A stretch of 12,951 nt of DNA from JAQUBU01 sp036677685. GTDB lineage: Bacteria; Bacillota; Syntrophomonadia; Syntrophomonadales; Syntrophomonadaceae. The stretch lies in contig JAVBWA010000046.1 of the NCBI GenBank assembly GCA_036677685.1, forward strand, positions 1 to 12,951. The letters are read 5' to 3'. This document shows positions 1 to 5,883 of this stretch, piece by piece; position 1 is the first letter of the stretch, and every line of letters starts with the position of its first letter. Position numbers and translations under genes: made by a program. Under the pieces are notes generated by a model. That model was not told the origin of the DNA, did not search any database, and saw only the letters and a list, made by a program, of their open reading frames with translations.

Positions 1-7
1 TTGCAAA

Positions 8-30
8 CAACCCCGTCCCCCTGTCACCCT
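8..30. repeat. Fragment of a GC-rich dispersed repeat at the window edge
   Basis: Read on the minus strand this is GTGACAGGGGGACGGGGTT with short flanks. Strings of this GTGACAGGGGGACGG type recur in many Clostridia genomes, often near REP-like elements and IS200-like transposases; that link is from memory, not from this window. Only one copy is seen here and the window ends 7 bases away, so its true extent is unknown. Confidence 0.4.
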
Positions 31-34
31 AATT

Positions 35-148
35 TCATATCACGCCTTTAATGTGCAAAGACTGGTAAACAACTATGAGCAAGATTATAATGGCTCCAAC
101 CCACCAAACCCTCCAGAATATTTTTAGCGCTTTGTCATACTTGCCCAT
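35..148 (-). CDS. Small single-helix membrane protein (37 aa)
   Basis: This 37-codon reading frame starts at an ATG preceded on the minus strand by GGAG with a 7-base gap (TGGAGTGAGTATATG). The product begins with a charged amphipathic stretch (MGKYDKALKIF), then has a Trp-rich interface (WRVWWVG), one hydrophobic helix of about 12 residues (AIIILLIVVY) and a short tail ending KGVI. This is the layout of a small one-pass membrane peptide. It lies 124 bases downstream of the DUF1232 gene on the same strand and could share its transcript. I do not recognise a family. The good ribosome site and coherent helix argue that it is real, but its small size leaves doubt. Confidence 0.5.
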   Translation of the reverse strand: MGKYDKALKIFWRVWWVGAIIILLIVVYQSLHIKGVI

Positions 149-272
149 ATACTCACTCCATTCCCGTTATTTGAAGATTCAAAATACCCTGCCGTTAACT
201 TTATGGGGCAACACCATTGAACCGGGAAACGCTGTATATATAATCAATTGTTTATGCATCAGTTGATAAATA

Positions 273-713
273 CTATGAGAATTTTTGTTTGATTTTATTC
301 CAAAGACCGCTGCCCAGCATCTGATCGGCGGAAGCCAGAATGCGCTGAATAAGCTCCAAGACCTCACCTTCACCAGCCCAATGCCTTTTGATTATTTCCG
401 GGTCGCTGTTGTTGATAATCTGATTCAAAACATAGGCTGCCACCGCTATATCATCCGCAAATCCCAAAGGCCCGATCAAGATTTCCGGTATGATATCCAA
501 AGGCGAGAGGTAGTAGACAATGGCTCCTGCCAGTTTAGCTTTATCCGCTATCATTACATCTTTATCCACTGCCAGCTTGCACAGCAAATGAAAAAAGTCG
601 GGAGCAAACATCATATATTCAGCCCATTGATTGGTTTTCCCTTCATCACTCTGCAGCCATTCTTTCATTTTGACTCTTAACTTCTGGTAATAATCCATTT
701 CCGCTTCCCGCAT
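273..713 (-). CDS. YkvA-family protein (DUF1232)
   Basis: The 146-residue product carries the DUF1232 core at about residues 60-95: KAKLAGAIVYYLSPLDIIPE followed by a Gly-Phe-Ala-Asp-Asp segment. The hallmark is the YxLSPxDxIPE...GxxDD pattern. The family (B. subtilis YkvA type) consists of small, probably membrane-associated proteins without an established biochemical role. The start is well supported by GGAGG seven bases upstream of the ATG on the minus strand. The N-terminal 55 residues are charged and helical, including a possible amphipathic segment. The gene is divergent from the ABC exporter. A palindromic repeat (806-910) and a 12-base tandem repeat lie in its upstream region. The reading frame is intact and the family call is firm; the function is unknown. 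Confidence 0.9.
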   Translation of the reverse strand: MREAEMDYYQKLRVKMKEWLQSDEGKTNQWAEYMMFAPDFFHLLCKLAVDKDVMIADKAKLAGAIVYYLSPLDIIPEILIGPLGFADDIAVAAYVLNQIINNSDPEIIKRHWAGEGEVLELIQRILASADQMLGSGLWNKIKQKFS

Positions 714-738
714 ATTTCTACCTCCAAACCTATTTTCT

Positions 739-766
739 CAAGCTTGTCTTTCCCCAAGCTTGTCTT
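739..766. repeat. Two 12-bp direct repeats, 16-bp period
   Basis: CAAGCTTGTCTT occurs at 739-750 and again at 755-766, separated by TCCC. It sits just upstream of the DUF1232 ribosome site. It may be a recent slippage duplication or a paired regulator site; nothing distinguishes these. Confidence 0.5.
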
Positions 767-805
767 ATTTTAATCAAAAACTATTCAACAAATACTATTT
801 TAATT

Positions 806-910
806 ATCGGAAGAAACAGCGTAGCAGTTTCTTCACAATTTAATCATTCCCGAAGGGAATCATAAGTGGTCCCTGTAGGGGGCAACACACTGCTGCAACA
901 ACGAGGCGAA
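806..910 (-). repeat. Composite palindromic repeat, copy 1 (inverted relative to copies 2 and 3)
   Basis: Two modules are seen. Bases 861-898 are the reverse complement of 5823-5860 with 36 of 38 identical, including a CCC-loop-GGG hairpin. Bases 806-831 match the reverse complement of 12488-12513 at 25 of 26 and form an 11-bp stem (GAAGAAACAGC / GCAGTTTCTTC, 810-834) with one mismatch. A third hairpin, ATTCCC-GAA-GGGAAT, lies between them (846-860). No coding capacity is evident. On the minus strand the element lies upstream of the DUF1232 gene. Confidence 0.8.
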
Positions 911-989
911 GAACATATTTATAAATCATTTCTTTCGTTTCACTCAAGGCAAAAAACGTAATGAAAAGACTTCTTCAGAATTTCGCCTC
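903..989. repeat. 8-bp inverted repeat spaced by 71 bp
   Basis: GAGGCGAA at 903-910 and its exact reverse complement TTCGCCTC at 982-989 bracket an AT-rich stretch at the outer edge of repeat copy 1. They could be the ends of a longer stem or of an inserted segment. The rest of 911-1070 shows no gene. Confidence 0.35.
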
Positions 990-1070
990 AATATAAATAT
1001 AACCTATTCCTGGAAGAAAAAACATTAAAGCGTTTGTTAAATCAAAATGATTTGCATAAAAACATCTGAT

Positions 1071-1108
1071 GCCTGGGATTCCAGGCCTGGATATCCCCAC
1101 TATATAAT
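1071..1108 (+). promoter_or_regulatory. 6-bp inverted repeat and possible -10 box upstream of the ABC exporter
   Basis: GCCTGG-GATT-CCAGGC (1071-1086) is a perfect 6-bp inverted repeat. It is followed by TATAAT at 1103-1108, but no good -35 box sits 16-18 bases upstream of that. The palindrome could be a regulator site covering the -35 region. This is suggestive only. Confidence 0.25.
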
Positions 1109-1174
1109 GTTATCATTGTCAAAATGGACGATCTATAACACTAAACTGCCTGTATATACTGTTCCGGGCTAGAA

Positions 1175-1978
1175 ATGGGGATGAATGTAATGAAGTTTGC
1201 AGTCGTGATGCGGCGGGAACTACAGGAGAACCTGCGCAATTACAAGATGGTTTTCCTGCTTATGTTTATATTCGGGGGCATCCTTATGGCATTATATACT
1301 GAAGTGGGACCAACCGCTAATTCTGTGCGAGTGCTTGATCCCTTTTTTGAACTATTTGCCGTACTTTGCCCTATGATTGGCATTCTTGCTGCGATGGATG
1401 CGGTAGTAGGTGAAAAAGAAAAAGGCACATTAGAACTCGTATTATCAAAGCCGTTGCACCGGCGTTCGCTGCTTTTAGGCAAATTTTGGGCCTATGTTCT
1501 GATGATTGTTCCCTTATTGGTCGTGGAACTGGCAGCAGCCTATTTTTGGGCTCAAGCTTCAGGCATATCCCAGTATCGATGGCAGCTCCCGATGCCGCCG
1601 TTGGGGCAATGGCTTATCATGGTGGCAATTGTAACCTGTGTATCCATGTTTTTTGTAGCGATAACCACTTTGATTTCCATATTTGCCCCCACTACTGCTA
1701 CTACCGCTCTCTGTGCATTGGTATTTATGGCTCCGGCCCATCCGCTGGGAGGCGAGTTTTTGAGGCGCTTGGGTCTTCTTCTGCACATAGATAGTTTTGC
1801 CGGATTACCTTTACCGGTTAAATTCTTCCTTAGTGTGTTTTCCAAATTTCAGAAGTATTCTCTGGACAGTCCAAATGATGCCTTGATTTGCTGCTTATCG
1901 CTTTTAATAATGACGACAGCGGTTCTATTTATAAGCAGTTGGGTATTCGAACGTCAGAATGTTGCCTTTAAGAATTGA
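1175..1978 (+). CDS. ABC-2 type transporter permease
   Basis: The 267-residue integral membrane protein forms the channel part of an ABC exporter. It starts with a cytoplasmic Arg/Glu-rich segment (VVMRRELQENLRNYK), then a first helix at about 25-41. The family motif follows at about residues 79-96: GEKEKGTLELVLSKPLHR, matching the ExGTLExLLSxPxxR coupling element of NosY-like ABC-2 permeases. Further hydrophobic segments lie near 58-76, 103-127, 143-168, 171-190 and 239-258, giving about six helices. The gene stops 12 bases before the ATPase gene, whose ribosome site overlaps its stop region, so the two are translationally linked. The start is uncertain: in-frame ATGs at 1181 and 1190 are also possible, and none has a strong ribosome site. 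The substrate cannot be told from sequence. Confidence 0.9.
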   Translation: MGMNVMKFAVVMRRELQENLRNYKMVFLLMFIFGGILMALYTEVGPTANSVRVLDPFFELFAVLCPMIGILAAMDAVVGEKEKGTLELVLSKPLHRRSLLLGKFWAYVLMIVPLLVVELAAAYFWAQASGISQYRWQLPMPPLGQWLIMVAIVTCVSMFFVAITTLISIFAPTTATTALCALVFMAPAHPLGGEFLRRLGLLLHIDSFAGLPLPVKFFLSVFSKFQKYSLDSPNDALICCLSLLIMTTAVLFISSWVFERQNVAFKN

Positions 1979-1990
1979 GGAGGAAGCAAT

Positions 1991-2941
1991 ATGAACGATA
2001 TAGCGGTTGATGTTAGAAATCTTTGCAAAAGCTATGGCCGTTTGCGGGCAGTTGACGATGTTAGTTTCCGGGTAAAGTGTGGCCGTTCTTTCGGTCTTCT
2101 CGGTTTAAACGGGGCCGGCAAGACTACCACCTTTAAAATGATGGTGAGTCTGATTAAACCGGATAATGGTACCGCAGTGGTGGCTGGCTATGATGTGTGC
2201 CGGGAACCCATGAAAGTGCGCTCACGTATTGGTTATGTCGCCGAAAACCCGTCCTTCTATACCCGCATGACTAGTTGTGAAACCCTGCGATATATCTGCC
2301 GGCTTTTGGATGTTCCGGTGAACGAGCAAGAAAAGCGTATAGATTATTGTCTCGAATTGGTAGGTTTAATGGACAAGAAAAATGCTTATGTGGGGGGCTA
2401 TTCGCGAGGTATGAGGCACCGCTTGGGATTGGCGCAGGCATTGCTGTCTGAGCCGGAAGTACTATTTCTTGATGAACCTACTCTGGGGCTCGACCCTTTA
2501 GGTGCGAAGAACATGCGGGAATTAATCATTCACTTGCGTCAGGAGCAAGAACTAACGGTTTTAATGTCTTCCCATGTACTGCCGGAAGTGGAAAGTATCT
2601 GTGACGAGGTCGGTATATTCGATCATGGCCGGCTGATAGCTGTGGATACAATTGCTAATCTGCGCAGTACAGCCAGTGAGAGCATGAACATCGAAATCGT
2701 ATTGGCGGAATCGAATCAGCAAGTAGTTAAAGCCTTGAATTCCGTTATGGGAGTAAATTCGGTAAAAGCAAGTGGTAGGCGATTGGAGATTAGTGCTGTA
2801 AAAAGTGATGATTTGCGATTTAAGCTTTTGCAGGAGGCTCTAAACCATGGTGCCAGGGTTCTTTCCTTTGGTCTGCAGGAAAGCAGTCTTGAGGATATAT
2901 TATTGCGTTTGGTAACTATGGATGCAAAGCGCAAAACTTGA
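1991..2941 (+). CDS. ABC transporter ATP-binding protein
   Basis: This 316-residue ATPase powers the exporter encoded just upstream. Visible motifs are Walker A GLNGAGKTT (38-46), a Q-loop region IGYVAENPSF in which Glu replaces the usual Gln (common in this subfamily), the signature YSRGMRHRLGLAQAL (137-151, a variant of LSGGQ), Walker B VLFLDEPTLGLDP (157-169) and the switch His195 in SSHVL. Residues after about 215 form the small C-terminal domain typical of drug, lantibiotic or NosF-like exporters. The start has an excellent ribosome site, GAGGAGG, beginning at the permease stop codon. All catalytic motifs are present, so it should be active. Cargo is unknown, and no accessory lipoprotein or substrate gene is adjacent. 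Confidence 0.95.
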   Translation: MNDIAVDVRNLCKSYGRLRAVDDVSFRVKCGRSFGLLGLNGAGKTTTFKMMVSLIKPDNGTAVVAGYDVCREPMKVRSRIGYVAENPSFYTRMTSCETLRYICRLLDVPVNEQEKRIDYCLELVGLMDKKNAYVGGYSRGMRHRLGLAQALLSEPEVLFLDEPTLGLDPLGAKNMRELIIHLRQEQELTVLMSSHVLPEVESICDEVGIFDHGRLIAVDTIANLRSTASESMNIEIVLAESNQQVVKALNSVMGVNSVKASGRRLEISAVKSDDLRFKLLQEALNHGARVLSFGLQESSLEDILLRLVTMDAKRKT

Positions 2942-2967
2942 TTTAAATTGAAGCAGAGAATTATAAT
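2938..2967 (+). promoter_or_regulatory. Probable sigma-A-type promoter for the yjdF leader
   Basis: TTGATT at 2938-2943 and TATAAT at 2962-2967 are separated by 18 bases. This would start transcription near 2974, just before the first stem of the structured leader. The -35 box overlaps the stop codon of the ATPase gene. Confidence 0.5.
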
Positions 2968-2984
2968 TTGAATGCAGAGTTAAA

Positions 2985-3091
2985 AACACAGTTTCGGTTG
3001 GTAGTCCGAACGCATCTTTATAGATGTCAGTAACCTTCCCCCTCTCGGGTTGTCCGTTCTCTGCTAAAGGTTATTACAGGGAGGGAGTAAA
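2985..3091 (+). ncRNA. Probable yjdF riboswitch (structured 5' leader)
   Basis: The leader ends at the start of a recognisable yjdF remnant and contains several nested stems. These are TTCGG/CCGAA (2993-2997 with 3006-3010), GCATCT-TTAT-AGATGT (3012-3017 with 3022-3027), and a 9-bp stem AGTAACCTT/AAGGTTATT (3029-3037 with 3067-3075, one G-T pair). The pyrimidine run CCCTC (3040-3044) can pair with GAGGG (3081-3085) inside the ribosome site, which suggests control of translation by hiding that site. yjdF-motif RNAs are known upstream of yjdF genes in Firmicutes and bind azaaromatic compounds. I assign the class from architecture and gene context; I could not align it to the family model. Confidence 0.7.
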
Positions 3092-3392
3092 TTGAATATT
3101 AGCTTAACCGTCTTTTTTGAGGAACCGTTCTGGGTAGGAGTATTTGAAAGGACAATAAATGGAGAGTATTCAACCCGTAAAAGTACATAATCCTAAAAGA
3201 ATGCAGCGAGCTATTAGTAGGGATATGAGCAAGAAAGGAATTAGCACCAAAGCTCAAGAATCTATAAAAGCGCAATATCTGTCCAGCAAACAGCAAAACA
3301 AGGAACAAGCCAAGTTGGAACGGGAAGCATTGGCAAATCGGAAATATGAACTAAAACAGCAAAAGAAGCGGGAGAAACATCGAGGGCATTAG
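3092..3392 (+). pseudogene. yjdF: Broken yjdF (DUF2992) gene: internal deletion and frameshift
   Basis: Translation from the TTG at 3092, six bases after a GGGAGGG ribosome site, gives NISLTVFFEEPFWVGVFER, the typical YjdF N-terminus, but stops after 33 codons at 3191-3193. In another frame from 3159, 77 residues match the family's basic C-terminal half: NPKRMQRAI, KGISTKAQE, then a Lys/Gln/Glu-rich helix ending KQQKKREKHRGH. Intact relatives, as I recall them, have about 35-40 further residues between these parts, so the middle is lost and the frames no longer join. The crossover falls near GGAGAGTAT at 3161-3169. The C-terminal piece could still be made alone from its ATG at 3159, but no strong ribosome site precedes it. 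The biological role of YjdF is not established. Confidence 0.75.
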
Positions 3393-3419
3393 ATTATATA
3401 AAATGAAAGCGAGGGTGTT

Positions 3420-3800
3420 ATGAACAAATCCAAAAGCAATTTTATTATTGACGGTCTTCTTTTTCTGGGTATGATGTTCCTGCTAGGAACCGGTTATGTT
3501 CGCAAGTATATACTGCTGGGAGGGAGTGCCAGCCGGGAAGTTTATGGAAGAAAAATGGACATGTTCATGATGGGGTATAGCCGGGATGATTGGAGCACCA
3601 TTCATCTATATACCGGTTATTTCATGCTCTTTTTGTTGCTCTTGCACATAGTTTTACATTGGAAGCAGATAGGCGTTATGTACAAACAGCTCATAAGCAA
3701 CAGTGGTTTGAGAACTATAATAATGATTATTTTTATAGTAATCAGCGTGTTCCTGGCGGTATTTCCCTTTTTTATAGAACCCTCCATGATACCTGGCTAA
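3420..3800 (+). CDS. DUF4405 membrane protein, cytochrome b561-like
   Basis: The 126-residue protein has three predicted helices at about residues 9-25, 62-82 and 98-118. The DUF4405 signature is DDWSTIHLYTGYFML followed by LLHIVLHWK, giving His62, His76 and His80. These are placed as haem-ligand candidates, as in small b-type cytochrome/ferric-reductase-like membrane proteins. Ligand roles are inferred from the family and untested. GAGGGTG lies just before the ATG. The gene follows the yjdF remnant by 27 bases and precedes the lactate permease by 124 bases on the same strand, so the three probably share a transcript. At 126 residues it is a minimal form; the other DUF4405 protein in this window (minus strand, 337 aa) has five helices and a cysteine tail. 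Confidence 0.85.
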   Translation: MNKSKSNFIIDGLLFLGMMFLLGTGYVRKYILLGGSASREVYGRKMDMFMMGYSRDDWSTIHLYTGYFMLFLLLLHIVLHWKQIGVMYKQLISNSGLRTIIMIIFIVISVFLAVFPFFIEPSMIPG

Positions 3801-3924
3801 ACATTATGATGGGTGTTGCAATAACGATTAATTTGTCCTTCAAATACTGCAAAGCATATGTTAAAATTCCCATGGGTAGTAAGTATGCCGATTAATCTGT
3901 TGCAGGATATGGAGGATGGTTTGT

Positions 3925-5475
3925 ATGAATGTAATTCTAACGCTGGTGCCTATTTTTGCCGTTTTAGTTTTGCTGATTCTGTTCAAATGGCCCGCCGACT
4001 TGACCGGTCTGGTGGGATGGGTACTGGCAGTTGTTGTAGCATGGCTATTTTTCCATACCTCTTTGGAGGTTGGCTTAACCGCCAGTTGGGCAGGTATAGT
4101 GGCCTCCTTTCCCGTCTCACTTATGGTGGCGACCTCGATTTTTCAAATTACCTTTCTGGAATGTACCGGTGCTTTAAAAAGAATTGTAGTATTTGTTAAA
4201 ACCATAGCTAAAAACGACCAGGTAGTACAGGTTATGATTATCAATATGGGAATAGGGACATTGCTGGTTGCGGTAGGAGCAACCCCGGTATCGATTCTGC
4301 CGCCCATTATGGTAGCCCTGGGCTATTCTACCTTTGTGGCCGTGGCTCTTCCCGCGCTGGGTTTTGATTCTTTGTGTACATATGCCTTGTTGGGTGCTCC
4401 GCTGGTTATCTTTTCGGATATGACCGGGACTCCTTTAAACGAATCGGCTCTGGTGTTTTCGAAATTTATGCCTTTTATCTCGACTATGATTGGCTTTGGT
4501 ATGCTCTGGATTGTAGGCGGCTGGGCCAAGATAAAAGAAGGCTTTATTCCCTGTTTGCTGGCCGGAACCAGTATGGGCCTGGCCGCGGTAGGAGTTGCCC
4601 ATTTGGGCACTGGTATTGTATTGACAGGTGTAATTGGTGGAATAGCAACCATTCTGGTTATGATTGCTTATCTGAAGATTTTGCATAAACCGGTTCTGGA
4701 TAGATCGGGCTTGAGCCTGCAGGATCTCGAGAATGAGGCTTCCATGTCACTGCTCAAGGCATTGGGCCCCTGGCTTATTCTAATAAGCTGCTGCTTGATT
4801 ATTAATTTCTGGCCGCCGCTTTATAATTATCTTTTCAGGGAACTGGCCATGCCCTTGCAGATAATTCCCGGTGATAAACCACAAATGACCCGGATGTTAT
4901 GGAATGCCTATACCTGGGTAATAATTAGCACTTTGCTGGCAGTTCCGTTTATTAAACCCAGTAAACAACAGTGGCAGGAAATATTCAGCAAGTGGCTGCG
5001 CCGCGCCCCCCGCCCCGTTTTTTCGGCTGCCATATTCTTTGCAATAGCTTATGTAATGATGAAATCAGGTTTTAGCCCGGTAGATGGGAAATGGGTGCTT
5101 AGCAATACCGATTGGAATATGATCTCGGTTTTGGCTATAAGTTCAGCCGACTTTTTCCAGGGCTTGTATCCTGCGGCAGCGGCCTTTCTCGGTTTGATGG
5201 GCGGCTTTGTAAGCGGCAGCGAAGCATCAGCTATCGCCTTGTTTGCCAAGTATAACATTATGACTGCCAAGCTTCTCAATGTAGATGCTCTGGTAGTGAC
5301 TGCCGGCACCGCAATCAGCGCGGGACTGGCCAGTGTCATTTCTCCTGCCAAGCTGCAGAATGCCGCCGCTACTATTGATAAACTGGGTATTGAATCCCAA
5401 GTAATCAAGGTGGCTTTAGTAATTTCCATCATTTTCACAACTGTGGCAGCCTTGTTGACATTTATCTGGGCCTAA
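3925..5475 (+). CDS. lctP: L-lactate permease (LctP/LldP family)
   Basis: The 516-residue polytopic protein belongs to the lactate permease family, which moves lactate (also glycolate in some members) across the cytoplasmic membrane with protons. Features seen include the conserved early segment ending FQITFLECTGALKRI, the loop GATPVSILPPIMVALGY, the block ALPALGFDSLCTYALLGAP, and a C-terminal MGGFVSGSEASAIALFAKYN segment. About 12-14 hydrophobic helices span the length, which is normal for the family. I chose the ATG at 3925 because GGAGG (3911-3915) lies nine bases before it; the ATG at 3916 has no room for that site. The partner upstream is a DUF4405 protein. No lactate dehydrogenase or electron-transfer flavoprotein gene is in the window. 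The gene ends 14 bases before a strong terminator. Confidence 0.93.
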   Translation: MNVILTLVPIFAVLVLLILFKWPADLTGLVGWVLAVVVAWLFFHTSLEVGLTASWAGIVASFPVSLMVATSIFQITFLECTGALKRIVVFVKTIAKNDQVVQVMIINMGIGTLLVAVGATPVSILPPIMVALGYSTFVAVALPALGFDSLCTYALLGAPLVIFSDMTGTPLNESALVFSKFMPFISTMIGFGMLWIVGGWAKIKEGFIPCLLAGTSMGLAAVGVAHLGTGIVLTGVIGGIATILVMIAYLKILHKPVLDRSGLSLQDLENEASMSLLKALGPWLILISCCLIINFWPPLYNYLFRELAMPLQIIPGDKPQMTRMLWNAYTWVIISTLLAVPFIKPSKQQWQEIFSKWLRRAPRPVFSAAIFFAIAYVMMKSGFSPVDGKWVLSNTDWNMISVLAISSADFFQGLYPAAAAFLGLMGGFVSGSEASAIALFAKYNIMTAKLLNVDALVVTAGTAISAGLASVISPAKLQNAAATIDKLGIESQVIKVALVISIIFTTVAALLTFIWA

Positions 5476-5489
5476 ATAAAAGCTGTGCT

Positions 5490-5536
5490 AAAGACCCCGT
5501 TTCCATAAGCCGGATGCGGGTTCTTTTTGTTTTTCT
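5490..5536 (+). terminator. Rho-independent terminator after lctP
   Basis: AAAGACCCCG (5490-5499) pairs with CGGGTTCTTT (5517-5526), 9 pairs with one C-T mismatch, followed by TTGTTTTTC. It lies 14 bases after the permease stop and closes the plus-strand transcript. Confidence 0.8.
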
Positions 5537-5576
5537 TCAATTTTATGCTTGAAAGATATGAGCCAAGGTGACCAAA

Positions 5577-5696
5577 ATGCTATTTTCAGCTGTCAATATA
5601 CACCTGAATCATAACGAGGTTCTTGAAATCTTTGCTTATCCTAGAAAATTAGCAAATGGCAGTAATGTTAAGATTTACAGTATGAGGAAAAAATAA
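5577..5696 (+). CDS. Possible small ORF (39 aa), unrecognised
   Basis: ATG at 5577 follows AAGGTG with a 6-base gap and opens 39 codons (MLFSAVNIHLNHNEVLEIFA at the start, ending KIYSMRKK). The product has no membrane segment and no motif I recognise. It sits between the lctP terminator and repeat copy 2. It could equally be a chance frame or a gene remnant. Confidence 0.25.
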   Translation: MLFSAVNIHLNHNEVLEIFAYPRKLANGSNVKIYSMRKK

Positions 5697-5753
5697 GTTA
5701 TAGCTTAACCGGAAGAGCCTGGGCTGTATTATACTATTACCTATAACTAAGTT

Positions 5754-5865
5754 AAAATATGTCCACCACTTCTTTAAGTGGTCGTGCTCCTATTAAGTGG
5801 CGAAAAGACGTCCCTTGTCTCGTTGCAGCGGTGTGTTGCCCCCTACGGGGACCACTTATGCTTAA
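5754..5865 (+). repeat. Composite palindromic repeat, copy 2
   Basis: It begins AAAATATGTCC and forms a 7-bp hairpin ACCACTT-CTTT-AAGTGGT (5765-5782). It continues through a variable middle (AGACGTCCCTTGTCT can fold) and ends with a module (5823-5860) that matches copy 1 in inverted orientation at 36 of 38 bases. That module has hairpin CCCC-TAC-GGGG (5840-5850). The element ends about 20 bases before the hybrid kinase start, so it lies in that gene's leader. Confidence 0.8.
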
Positions 5866-5883
5866 AATACCATGGAGATAAAA

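Noticed and set aside
285..680. A 131-residue plus-strand ORF
   Set aside because: It is antisense to the well-supported DUF1232 gene, has no ribosome site and resembles no family.
3159..3392. A stand-alone 77-residue basic protein
   Set aside because: The sequence is the C-terminal half of YjdF, and the N-terminal piece lies immediately upstream in another frame. It is reported as part of a broken gene.
861..5860. The inverted repeats as ends of a composite transposon
   Set aside because: No transposase or recombinase lies between them, no target duplication is visible, and a third copy exists outside, so they look like dispersed repeats.
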